64,000 nt of DNA from Chitinophaga pinensis (lineage in GTDB: Bacteria > Bacteroidota > Bacteroidia > UKL13-3), in NCBI GenBank assembly GCA_945860865.1, contig CAMARW010000004.1, positions 62,001 to 126,000 of the forward strand. Reading direction: 5' to 3'. The notes beneath the pieces were generated by a model. It was not told where the DNA came from. It ran no database searches and saw only the letters and a program-made list of their open reading frames with translations. Of this stretch, positions 9,170-17,232 are shown one piece after another (the first letter of the stretch is position 1; each line of letters begins with the position of its first letter). The position numbers were made by a program, and so were the translations under genes.

Positions 9170-9940
9170 ATGGAATTTATTGATTTGTTTCTAAAAGCCT
9201 CTACTTGGTTGTCGTTGATTACACTTACAATTATGGAAATTGTATTGGGTATCGATAACGTAATATTTATTTCTTTGGTAACCTCTAGGTTGCCTATTGA
9301 GCAGCAAAATAAAGCCAGGAAATTAGGTTTGTTCTTTGCCTTGTTTATTCGTGTGGTTTTATTAGCGTTCATCAGTTACATCGTTAAAGAGTTAAAAGAT
9401 CCAATCTTTACTTTATTTGAGCATGGCGTAAGCTGGCGAGATATAATATTATTATCGGGTGGATTGTTTTTGATTTATAAAAGTACCATCGAGATTTTTG
9501 AACTTTTAGAACATGCCGGAGAAACCAATAGTAACAAAGTGGTGCCAACCTTTTGGAATGTTGTTTTTATGGTTATTTTGATTGATATCGTTTTTTCTTT
9601 CGACTCTATTATTACAGCGGTTGGATTAGCACAACATTTGCCAGTAATGGTGCTTGCAGTTGTTTTTTCTATGATCATTATGTTGTTTTTCTCTGGTGCT
9701 ATTTCTAAATTTATAAATGCCCACCCAAGTGTAAAATTACTAGCACTTGCCTTTTTATTAGTGATCGGTATTATGCTTTTGGTAGAGGGTTGGAGTCATG
9801 ATATTGCTGAGCATTTAAACCTAAAAGGATATGTATACTTTGGTATGGCATTCTCTGTTTTGGTAGAATTGCTGAATATGAAAATGCGTAAAAAAGACAA
9901 AAAAGATGAGCCCGTTGAGCTCAAAGATATCTACAAATAA
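9170..9940 (+). CDS. TerC-family integral membrane protein
   Basis: Seven or more hydrophobic helices over 256 residues. The two inverted acidic motifs of TerC proteins are present: [15 protein letters not shown] (about 23-37) and [14 protein letters not shown] (about 139-152). TerC proteins are linked to metal ion (Mn2+, Ca2+) export and tellurite resistance; the transported ion is not settled for the Bacteroidota members. The C-terminus is charged ([11 protein letters not shown]) and probably cytoplasmic. Its stop overlaps the lipB ATG by one base (TAATG), so translation is coupled. Another manganese-type system, MntR/MntH, is 16 kb away. Confidence 0.9.
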   Translation: MEFIDLFLKASTWLSLITLTIMEIVLGIDNVIFISLVTSRLPIEQQNKARKLGLFFALFIRVVLLAFISYIVKELKDPIFTLFEHGVSWRDIILLSGGLFLIYKSTIEIFELLEHAGETNSNKVVPTFWNVVFMVILIDIVFSFDSIITAVGLAQHLPVMVLAVVFSMIIMLFFSGAISKFINAHPSVKLLALAFLLVIGIMLLVEGWSHDIAEHLNLKGYVYFGMAFSVLVELLNMKMRKKDKKDEPVELKDIYK

Positions 9941-10644
9941 TGGAACTAAACAGGGTTCAATTTGAAGATTGGGGTTTAATTGATTATCAAACTGCTTGGG
10001 ATAAACAGGAGGCTGTTTTTAAGGTTGCCGTCGACCAAAAACTGGAGCAAAGAAACCATGCCAATCAAGTTTTTGAACCCATACAAAACCGCCTAATTTT
10101 CTGTCAACATCCTCCTGTTTACACGCTAGGAAAAAGCGGAAAAATGGAAAATCTACTACTCGATGAAGCAGGTCTTAAAACCCAAGGCGCCAGCTTTTTT
10201 CCTATCAACCGGGGTGGTGATATCACTTTTCATGGACCCGGGCAATTAGTGGGATATCCCATTTTTGATTTAGAACAATTTTTTACAGATATTCACAAAT
10301 ACCTCCGCTATTTAGAAGAAGCCATTATTACAACGTTGGCTCATTATGGTGTTAAGGGTGAGCGTTTTGAAGGTTATACAGGTGTTTGGATAGAGGCAGA
10401 CAAGCCTTCAGCACGCAAGATTTGCGCTATGGGCGTAAGATGCAGTAGGTGGGTAACTATGCATGGTTTTGCCTTTAACATAAATACAGATTTAAGCTAC
10501 TTTAATCATATTGTACCCTGCGGTATTGATGACAAAGCGGTAACCAGTTTAGAAAAGGAGTTGAACCGAAAAGTTGATTTTGAAGAGGTTTCCGCCTTGT
10601 TAAAAAAGAATATTGCAGCCCAATTTGACTTCTCTTTTGTTTAA
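9940..10644 (+). CDS. lipB: Lipoyl(octanoyl) transferase LipB
   Basis: Moves octanoate from acyl carrier protein to the lipoyl domains of 2-oxoacid dehydrogenases and Gcv[13 protein letters not shown] (91-102) is the family signature; the catalytic pair is K160 (ARKICAMGV) and C194 (IVPCGI). Length 234 is typical. It is translationally coupled to the TerC-like gene and converges with the DUF1501 gene, the stops being only 11 bases apart. LipA, the next step, is not in the window. Confidence 0.97.
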   Translation: MELNRVQFEDWGLIDYQTAWDKQEAVFKVAVDQKLEQRNHANQVFEPIQNRLIFCQHPPVYTLGKSGKMENLLLDEAGLKTQGASFFPINRGGDITFHGPGQLVGYPIFDLEQFFTDIHKYLRYLEEAIITTLAHYGVKGERFEGYTGVWIEADKPSARKICAMGVRCSRWVTMHGFAFNINTDLSYFNHIVPCGIDDKAVTSLEKELNRKVDFEEVSALLKKNIAAQFDFSFV

Positions 10645-10655
10645 ACAAAAAAATC

Positions 10656-12233
10656 TTAGTGGTTTACAATTAGCTTTTGGCTATAAGCTTTTTGTCCGTT
10701 TTCAATTAATATAATATAAATGCCCGAGGGCAGGCCACTGGTTTCTAATTTTAATTCATGAATTCCTGCCGTATAATGGCTATTGCATAAGGTAAGGAGG
10801 TCTTTTCCTTCGCTATTTTTTAACTTTATCTGAACCCATTCATTTGTTCCAGTAAATTGAATTTGTGTAAATTCATGGGCGGGATTAGGATACACATGCA
10901 GCATTTGATTTTGGCCTAGCCACTCCTCTTGAATACTTGTACCACCCTTAGCAATAAATGGAATTTTTGGGTAATTTGACTTAAGCACCAACTGTAAATC
11001 TGTATCGCTTACCTCAAACCAATCTTTGAGAATTGTAGCATAAATAGACCTAAAATCAAATTCTAAAGGAAGGTTATCGCCGCCACTTGGACCATCTGGA
11101 ATAACAGGGTTTTTGCCATAAACACCTGCATTTAATTTTTTGCCAAACAAAAACAAGGGTGCTGCTGCACCATGGTCTGTTCCTAAACTGTCGTTAGATT
11201 TTATTCTTCTGCCAAACTCAGAAAAGGTCATGCCAAGCACCCTCTCTTCAATTCCAAGCAATTTTAAATCGTCCTGAAAAGCATCTACTGCCGAAGAAAT
11301 TCTTCCTAAAAGAGTGGCATGTGTGCCTGTTTCTGGACTACCAGCTACCACCTGAGTAGCGTGTGTATCAAAGCCTCCAAGGCTTACCATATAAACCCGC
11401 GTTTTTAAACCACCTGCAACCAATCTGGCCACAATCTTTAATTGGTCGGCTAGGGTATTTGTGCCAGTTGTTGGGTACTTTGTAGATTTGTTGGTTATTT
11501 TATCTGCAGCACTTTTAATGCTACCAGCGTATTGTTGTGTTTGCTGCGCAACTAATCTAATAAATGTGAGTTCATGCCCCATAGGTGTATTGGGCGCTTG
11601 GTCTACTGTTCCGTTTACAAATTGGTAGAAATTAGTTGGGTCTGTAATACTCATGCCCAGGCTCATTTCTGCTCCCTGCAGGGCCGGCGAAATCATTGCC
11701 CCAATCTGAATAGCGGGTGGATCTGGGTGTGTAGCATTGGGATATCCATCCGGGAAACCTGGGAATTTAGTATCTAAATACCTTCCCATCCAACCTGTTT
11801 CTTCATATTTATTGGCATCGCTGGCGCTCAACCAAATATCAGTAGACCTAAAATGCGAAAAATCTTGGTTGGGATATCCTACATTTTGAATAATGCTTAT
11901 TTTACCTTCACTGTAAAGGTTGTTTATATGACTCATGCTTGGGTGCAAACCAAGATCGGGTTTGCCACTTAAGCTTAATACTTTATTTTCTGGTACCGCA
12001 ATATTGGTTCGAGCCGAATAGTATTTGCTGTATTGATCTAGGGGAATAACTGTATTTAATCCATCGTTACCTCCGTTTAGCTGAACCAACACCAAAACCC
12101 TGTCTTCATTGCCCGCTTTGTTTAAAAATTGAATGAGCGGCGAATCTGCAAAAGCCTTCAATCCAAAGCCATTTATTGCCATAGGAATCATCCCTGCTTG
12201 GATAGATTTTCCTAAGAATTCTTTTCTGTTCAT
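10656..12233 (-). CDS. DUF1501 protein with T9SS type A sorting tail
   Basis: The N-terminus MNRKEFLGKSIQAGMIPMAI is a signal-like segment. LVQLNGGNDGLNTVIPL (about 49-65), the FGRRIKSNDSLGTDHGAAAP stretch (about 339-358) and a GGFDTHA motif (about 285-291) define DUF1501, a family related to the alkaline-phosphatase/sulfatase fold but of unknown activity. Residues about 445-525 are a type A T9SS C-terminal domain: HVYPNPAHE, LPSGIYIIL, then QKLIVNH at the end, so the protein should be exported and tethered at the cell surface. It lies 11 bases downstream of a DUF1800 gene; this pair is conserved across several phyla and the two probably work together. Confidence 0.9.
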   Translation of the reverse strand: MNRKEFLGKSIQAGMIPMAINGFGLKAFADSPLIQFLNKAGNEDRVLVLVQLNGGNDGLNTVIPLDQYSKYYSARTNIAVPENKVLSLSGKPDLGLHPSMSHINNLYSEGKISIIQNVGYPNQDFSHFRSTDIWLSASDANKYEETGWMGRYLDTKFPGFPDGYPNATHPDPPAIQIGAMISPALQGAEMSLGMSITDPTNFYQFVNGTVDQAPNTPMGHELTFIRLVAQQTQQYAGSIKSAADKITNKSTKYPTTGTNTLADQLKIVARLVAGGLKTRVYMVSLGGFDTHATQVVAGSPETGTHATLLGRISSAVDAFQDDLKLLGIEERVLGMTFSEFGRRIKSNDSLGTDHGAAAPLFLFGKKLNAGVYGKNPVIPDGPSGGDNLPLEFDFRSIYATILKDWFEVSDTDLQLVLKSNYPKIPFIAKGGTSIQEEWLGQNQMLHVYPNPAHEFTQIQFTGTNEWVQIKLKNSEGKDLLTLCNSHYTAGIHELKLETSGLPSGIYIILIENGQKAYSQKLIVNH

Positions 12234-12244
12234 ACTTAATTTTC

Positions 12245-13960
12245 TTAATGTAATTGGTATTCTGCCTGTCCCATTAAATATTTTAACAAAGCTTGTAATC
12301 GGATTTTAACAGCATCTTTTAACATGGTATTGCTAGGATTGGCCTTGTATGCATTCCACGCATCTGTCCAAATATAATCACCGGTTTGACCCGATAATAA
12401 AATGGAATTTTTGATGAAAGTTTGGGTGGCTGTGCTTAAATCTGCAGGGTAGAGCAATTGGATTAATTCGCGCAGCAAATCATTGGGATTAGATGGGTTT
12501 TGCGTGCTTTCTACCAAGGCAAAAACATCTATTATTAGTTTAAACCCAAACCTAGAATAACCTACATAAATCAGAGAATCGCAAGCCAAATTACGTTTGG
12601 GTAATGAATCAGAATTGATCCAAAGTTCGTAAAACTGAGGTTCCTGGTAATAAGCTGGCCAGCCAGCAACAGCAGGTGGATCGCCCAAATGCTGATTCAA
12701 TACCGTAGCATATTGCATGGTATAAAGCCAGTGTGCGTATTGGGTTTGAATATTGCTATTATCTGGAAATTGCAGATTGGTTTGCCTCGCCAAGCCAATG
12801 ATATGGTCTAGCGGCGATTTTATCATACAGCCTTTATTCAATACATCAAAAAAGTGCTCGCTTTTAAGTAGGGTTTCCATTACAATTTTGATATTGTAAT
12901 TGTTGCTCCTAAATAGATTTGCCAACGGGGTAATTACATTGTTTTCTACATTTTCATCTATAACGTAATAAACAAAAAAACGATAGATTTTTCTAACAAT
13001 ATTTTTAGCAACTTCTGGATGGGAAAAAATCATGTTGAGCAAATCATCTAATTCTAAATTGCCAGCGTTAATTCCGCTTCTACCAACAATAATTTGATTG
13101 TTGTAAAAACTTGAAAAAGCTTTTTGATTGGTATCATGTTTACTAGCATCAAAAAAAGAACTAATACCTAATCGGTTATTGCGCCAACCCGTGAGCACTC
13201 TTGCGGCAGCTTTTACATCTTCTTCTGTGTAATGGGGACTTATTTTTTTACCAATGGTAAACAACTCTTGCAGCTCCCTGGCATAATTTTCATCTGGGGC
13301 GGTTTGCGTATTTTGACTGCCATTAAGGTATTCAAGCATGGCAGGGTCTAAGGTAATCTGTTTCACAAAATCTTTAAAATTACCCAAACACATGCTTCTT
13401 AATAGCGCATTGTGTTTATATACAAACCTGCTATCTTGAACCACCAAAGTTTCTGTTGCAAAATGGTGGTGCCAAAACAAGGTCATTTTTTCCCTGATAT
13501 TTCTGTCTTGGTTCAATAATAAGCTTGTCCACCATGATTTAAAGGAGAATATCCTTGCGCCTTCTAAATTGGCATTTACGGCTGCATTTACCCATGTTTG
13601 CCCAAAAGGAACAGTTGGGTCGTTTTGATTGGGATTATTGCCATAGTTATTGAGTGGCGGCGGTGGCGGAGTATTGTTAAAATTAAGCAGGAGGCTAATG
13701 CACTCGTTGAGGGTTTTGCCCTTAAAGTGGTTTAAGTCTGCTTTAGATACGCCAAATAGGGTTCTTTTTAATAAATGTAAAATCTGATCCTCTCCCCATG
13801 GTCCGGTATAGGTCCCAATGCCCGTGCTAGTTTTTTGTAAATGCCTCGGTAAATCTTGGTTGCTGGGGTCTAAATAAGGATATTCTTTATTGGGAGCTTC
13901 CGCATTTAAAAACTCTGAACTTGCAGCTTTGAAAAATGCCTTTCTGGAAATTTTTGCCAT
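12245..13960 (-). CDS. DUF1800 protein
   Basis: 571-residue member of DUF1800, recognisable by LKRTLFGVSKADLNHF (about 64-79), NIREKMTLFWHHHFATETLV (about 154-173), NYARELQELFTIG (about 224-236) and the C-terminal PPAVAGWPAY region. Function unknown; the almost constant partner is a DUF1501 protein, here the next gene. The N-terminus (MAKISRKAFFKAAS) resembles the short signal-like starts of this pair. A run of five prolines (about residue 97) sits in a loop. A weak -7 box (TAAGTTTA on the minus strand, 13972-13979) is 12 bases before the ATG. Confidence 0.9.
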   Translation of the reverse strand: MAKISRKAFFKAASSEFLNAEAPNKEYPYLDPSNQDLPRHLQKTSTGIGTYTGPWGEDQILHLLKRTLFGVSKADLNHFKGKTLNECISLLLNFNNTPPPPPLNNYGNNPNQNDPTVPFGQTWVNAAVNANLEGARIFSFKSWWTSLLLNQDRNIREKMTLFWHHHFATETLVVQDSRFVYKHNALLRSMCLGNFKDFVKQITLDPAMLEYLNGSQNTQTAPDENYARELQELFTIGKKISPHYTEEDVKAAARVLTGWRNNRLGISSFFDASKHDTNQKAFSSFYNNQIIVGRSGINAGNLELDDLLNMIFSHPEVAKNIVRKIYRFFVYYVIDENVENNVITPLANLFRSNNYNIKIVMETLLKSEHFFDVLNKGCMIKSPLDHIIGLARQTNLQFPDNSNIQTQYAHWLYTMQYATVLNQHLGDPPAVAGWPAYYQEPQFYELWINSDSLPKRNLACDSLIYVGYSRFGFKLIIDVFALVESTQNPSNPNDLLRELIQLLYPADLSTATQTFIKNSILLSGQTGDYIWTDAWNAYKANPSNTMLKDAVKIRLQALLKYLMGQAEYQLH

Positions 13961-14038
13961 AAATTTGATTTTAAACTTAAGGTGAAGATAAGCACTAATT
14001 GAATATTATAATAATTATTTTTTTTAGTAATTAGTTTG

Positions 14039-14069
14039 TTGTGGAATTGAAAAGCATTAATTAGGTTTG
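14039..14069 (+). promoter_or_regulatory. Promoter directly abutting the aldehyde dehydrogenase start
   Basis: TTG (14039-14041), 20 bases, TAGGTTTG (14062-14069), a full match to the Bacteroidota promoter. The ATG at 14075 follows after only 5 bases, so transcription should begin at or within a base or two of the start codon and give a leaderless mRNA. Confidence 0.6.
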
Positions 14070-14074
14070 AACCC

Positions 14075-15517
14075 ATGGAAAATATTTTCAATTATATCAA
14101 TGGAGTGCTTCAGGCTCCCGTTTCCAATCAGTTTTTAGAAAACATAAATCCTGCCACAGGCGAGGTATATAGTTTGTGCGCAGATAGTGATGAGCGCGAT
14201 GTTGCCCAAGCTTATGAGGCAGCAGAAGCCGCCTTTCCAATTTGGAGTGAAATGCCTACCAATGATAGGAGTAAAATTCTACTTAAAATAGCACATCTTA
14301 TTGCTGAAAAAAACGATGAATTGGCTTTAGCAGAAAGCATAGACCAAGGAAAACCGCTCTGGTTGGCTAAACATGGCGAGATTCCTCGGGCTCAATCAAA
14401 CATTCATTTTTTTGCCACCGCCATAGAACATTTTGCTTCTGAAGCCCACGCCATGGGCAACCATGCTATCAACTATACACTTAGAACTCCTATAGGGATT
14501 GTGGGTTGTATAAGTCCTTGGAATTTGCCTTTATACTTGTTTACTTGGAAAATTGCCCCAGCGCTTGCCGCTGGTAATTGTGTGGTGGCTAAGCCTAGCG
14601 AAATTACTCCTATGACGGCTTATTTATTCAGTAAAATTTGTATAGAAGCTGGATTACCAAAGGGCGTTCTAAATATTGTTCATGGCTTAGGTCCTAAGGT
14701 GGGTTCAGCAATAGTGGCCCACGAAAAAATTACCGCCATTTCATTTACCGGTGGTACCAAAACAGGTGCAGAAATTGCGCGCATAGCGGCACCTATGTTT
14801 AAGAAATTATCGCTGGAATTGGGAGGTAAAAATCCCAATATTATTTTTGCAGATTGCGATTTTGAAAAAACCGTTAAAGAAAGTGTAAGAGCTAGTTTTA
14901 CCAACCAAGGCGAAATTTGCCTATGTGGTTCAAGAATTTACATAGAAAGAAGTATTTATGAGCAGTATAAAACTGCTTTTGTAGCCCAGGTAGCTAGTTT
15001 AAAAATAGGCGATCCATTGCAAGATGACACCAAAGTTGGCGCCATTGTTAGTAAGTTGCATTTTGATAAAGTGCTAAGCTATATAGCATTAGCCAAAGAG
15101 GAGGGAGGCGCAATTTTAACGGGAGGCAAATCGTTTAACCCGGGAGGCAATTGTTCTAATGGGTTTTTTATTGAGCCAACGGTAATAGAAGGTTTGGGAC
15201 ATTTATGCCGAACCAATCAAGAAGAAATATTTGGTCCAGTTGTTACCTTGCAACCCTTCGATACAGAGGAAGAAGTGCTAGCAATGGCAAATAGTACCCA
15301 ATATGGTTTGGCTTGCACGGTGTTTACAGAAAACTTGAGCAAAGCACATCGCGTGGCTGGTAAAATTAAAAGTGGCATAGTGTGGGTTAACTGCTGGCTC
15401 CTGCGCGATTTAAGAACGCCGTTTGGTGGTGTAAAGCAAAGTGGGGTAGGCCGCGAGGGAGGTTGGGAGGCATTGCGTTTCTTTACGGAAACGAAGAATG
15501 TTTGTGTTAAGATTTGA
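14075..15517 (+). CDS. Aldehyde dehydrogenase, aminomuconate/hydroxymuconate-semialdehyde type
   Basis: NAD(P)+-dependent aldehyde oxidation. Catalytic residues: N150 in SPWNLP, E248 in LSLELGG, C282 in NQGEICLCGSR. The unusual CLCGSR context after the nucleophile is what I associate with the ALDH8A1 / 2-aminomuconic-6-semialdehyde dehydrogenase group, which acts in tryptophan (kynurenine) breakdown; that substrate is inferred from sequence only, since no kynurenine-pathway neighbour is in the window. FTGGTKTGAEIA (about 224-235) contacts the cofactor. Length 480 is normal. The promoter box ends 5 bases before the ATG. A heptad repeat tract starts at the stop codon. Confidence 0.9.
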   Translation: MENIFNYINGVLQAPVSNQFLENINPATGEVYSLCADSDERDVAQAYEAAEAAFPIWSEMPTNDRSKILLKIAHLIAEKNDELALAESIDQGKPLWLAKHGEIPRAQSNIHFFATAIEHFASEAHAMGNHAINYTLRTPIGIVGCISPWNLPLYLFTWKIAPALAAGNCVVAKPSEITPMTAYLFSKICIEAGLPKGVLNIVHGLGPKVGSAIVAHEKITAISFTGGTKTGAEIARIAAPMFKKLSLELGGKNPNIIFADCDFEKTVKESVRASFTNQGEICLCGSRIYIERSIYEQYKTAFVAQVASLKIGDPLQDDTKVGAIVSKLHFDKVLSYIALAKEEGGAILTGGKSFNPGGNCSNGFFIEPTVIEGLGHLCRTNQEEIFGPVVTLQPFDTEEEVLAMANSTQYGLACTVFTENLSKAHRVAGKIKSGIVWVNCWLLRDLRTPFGGVKQSGVGREGGWEALRFFTETKNVCVKI

Positions 15518-15544
15518 GTTAAAAGTTAAGAATCAAGAGTAATT
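15517..15544. repeat. Heptad-periodic repeat tract 1
   Basis: Four 7-base units in register: AGTTAAA, AGTTAAG, AATCAAG, AGTAATT. The tract begins on the last base of the aldehyde dehydrogenase stop codon and fills most of the gap to the DUF3467 gene. Compare tracts at 23429, 23475 and 45735. Confidence 0.5.
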
Positions 15545-15557
15545 TTTTTAAAATAAT

Positions 15558-15875
15558 ATGGAAAATAATAACAACAATCAAAATCAGTTACAAATAGAAT
15601 TGAGTGAGGAAATGGCAGAAGGCATTTATTCTAATTTGGCCATCATTACGCACTCTAACAGTGAGTTTGTGATAGATTTTGTAAGGGTAATGCCAGGTGT
15701 GCCAAAGGCAAAAGTGAAATCTCGTATCGTTTTAACACCAGATCATGCCAAAAGGCTTTTGATGGCACTAAATGATAATATTAGCAAATTTGAAGATATG
15801 AATGGCGATATTGCGATGAACGAATCAGTGCCACCTTTTCCAATGAATTTTGGCGGGCCAACCGGACAAGCTTAA
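15558..15875 (+). CDS. DUF3467 protein
   Basis: 105-residue cytoplasmic protein of DUF3467: LQIELSEEMAEGIYSNLAII (11-30), the strand EFVIDFVRVMPG (36-47), then RIVLTPDHAKRLLMALNDNI (55-74). Function unknown; members are widespread in Bacteroidota and small. The N-terminus is an Asn/Gln run (MENNNNNQNQ). The stop codon directly abuts the stop of the convergent MarC gene, with no base between them. Confidence 0.88.
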   Translation: MENNNNNQNQLQIELSEEMAEGIYSNLAIITHSNSEFVIDFVRVMPGVPKAKVKSRIVLTPDHAKRLLMALNDNISKFEDMNGDIAMNESVPPFPMNFGGPTGQA

Positions 15876-16436
15876 TTAAAAATTGGATTTAAAGATTCTT
15901 ACCGCAATGCTTAGGAGCACAATCCCGAAAAATTTGCGAACCAAAGAAAGGCCAGATTCACCTAATTTTTTCTCTATCCAACCAGCCGAACGCATTACCA
16001 AAAAGGCAAAAATGAGGTTTAAAATGATTCCAATTAATATATTTGGAATGGTATAAACAGCGCGCATACTTATAATGGTAGTTAGGGTACCCGAACCTGC
16101 TATAATTGGAAAAGCAATGGGAATTATGCTTCCTGTTTTAGCATTTGGATCGTTCTTTAAAATTTCTATGCCCAGTATCATTTCTAATCCAATAATAAAA
16201 ATTACAATAGAACCGGCAATGGCAAATGATTGCAAGTCGACCCCAAATAAGCCCAAAAATTGTTCACCTATAAACAGAAATACAATCATGAGCGATCCAG
16301 CGGCAATGGTTGCTTTGCCCGAATCTAAATGCTTTTGCCTGTTTTTAATGCTTATAATTATGGGTAAAGAGCCAATGATGTCTATAATTGCAAATAGGGT
16401 TAAAGAAATGGTGGTAATATCTTTTATTGAAAACAT
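15876..16436 (-). CDS. MarC-family membrane protein
   Basis: 186 residues with six hydrophobic helices, the MarC/YhgN/SnatA architecture. Recognisable stretches are LTLFAIIDIIGSLPIII (about 12-28), GLEMILGIEILK (about 83-94) and IPIAFPIIAGSGTLTTII (about 105-122). The family was once tied to multiple antibiotic resistance; that link is withdrawn, and one relative (SnatA) transports small amino acids. The substrate here is unknown. Divergent from the PASTA gene, with about 50 bases between. Confidence 0.9.
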   Translation of the reverse strand: MFSIKDITTISLTLFAIIDIIGSLPIIISIKNRQKHLDSGKATIAAGSLMIVFLFIGEQFLGLFGVDLQSFAIAGSIVIFIIGLEMILGIEILKNDPNAKTGSIIPIAFPIIAGSGTLTTIISMRAVYTIPNILIGIILNLIFAFLVMRSAGWIEKKLGESGLSLVRKFFGIVLLSIAVRIFKSNF

Positions 16437-16485
16437 ATGGCAAAGATAACTTTGTGCTCTCTTAAATTATTAATATTTTGCAACC

Positions 16486-17232
16486 GTGAGATTTATTAAA
16501 TCGTTTTTCTTTAATCTTTTGCTGGTAGGCATTTCCATTTACCTTTTGGTATGGATTGCTGCGCAAGCTCTGAGCGTATATACGCGTCATGGACAATCTT
16601 TAACTTTACCCAATTTAAAAGGTTTAAAGATGGAGGAAGTGGAGCAAATTCTGCAAGAAAAAAAGTTGAGGTATGTAATTACCGATACTGTTTTTGTAGA
16701 TAAACTTCCAAAATTAGCCATTGCAGAGCAAAATCCTGCTCCAAACTCTAAGGTAAAAGAGGGTAGGATAATTTATTTAAGTATTAATTCTGATGCCAGT
16801 GCAACCGTTCTAATGCCAAATTTAATCAATAGCTCGCTGCGTTACGCAGAAACTGTTTTAAAGGGTATGGGGTTGCAAATTGGCACTATTTCATTCAAAC
16901 CAGATATTGCCCAAAACGCTGTATTAGATCAATTATGGAACGGGCAAAGCTTGCAACCGGGCGTAAAACTCGCCAAAGGCTCCACCATAGATTTACTAGT
17001 AGGCGATGGCAGCGGCGGCGCACTTGTGCCAATTCCCAACCTAATAGGATTATCTGCCCAAGATGCAACAAAACTAATTGAAAGTTCGTTACTAACACTT
17101 GGAACTGTGGTCTATGAAGGTCCAGCAAAAGATAGCCTTAGAGCTGTGGTGAAAAGACAAAACCCACCGTTTAAAGAAGGCGAAACCATGCGCAGCGGAG
17201 AAATTGTTGACCTATTTATGGCAATACCTTAA
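16486..17232 (+). CDS. Membrane-anchored protein with three PASTA domains, GTG start
   Basis: A short N-terminus and one transmembrane helix (residues 7-28) are followed by three PASTA repeats at about 37-105, 106-173 and 178-248. Each opens with a P-x-L-x-x-L/N stretch (LPNLKGLKMEEVEQIL, MPNLINSSLRYAETVL, IPNLIGLSAQDATKLI). PASTA modules bind peptidoglycan fragments in penicillin-binding proteins and Ser/Thr kinases; here no kinase or transpeptidase domain is attached. GTG at 16486 is chosen because it keeps the anchor and no ATG lies upstream in frame. The last base overlaps the next gene's ATG (TAATG). MltG, another cell-wall protein, ends the same run. Confidence 0.88.
   Translation: MRFIKSFFFNLLLVGISIYLLVWIAAQALSVYTRHGQSLTLPNLKGLKMEEVEQILQEKKLRYVITDTVFVDKLPKLAIAEQNPAPNSKVKEGRIIYLSINSDASATVLMPNLINSSLRYAETVLKGMGLQIGTISFKPDIAQNAVLDQLWNGQSLQPGVKLAKGSTIDLLVGDGSGGALVPIPNLIGLSAQDATKLIESSLLTLGTVVYEGPAKDSLRAVVKRQNPPFKEGETMRSGEIVDLFMAIP

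Noticed and set aside
16075-16449. 124-codon plus-strand frame
   Set aside because: Antisense to MarC; its apparent composition only mirrors membrane-helix codons on the other strand.
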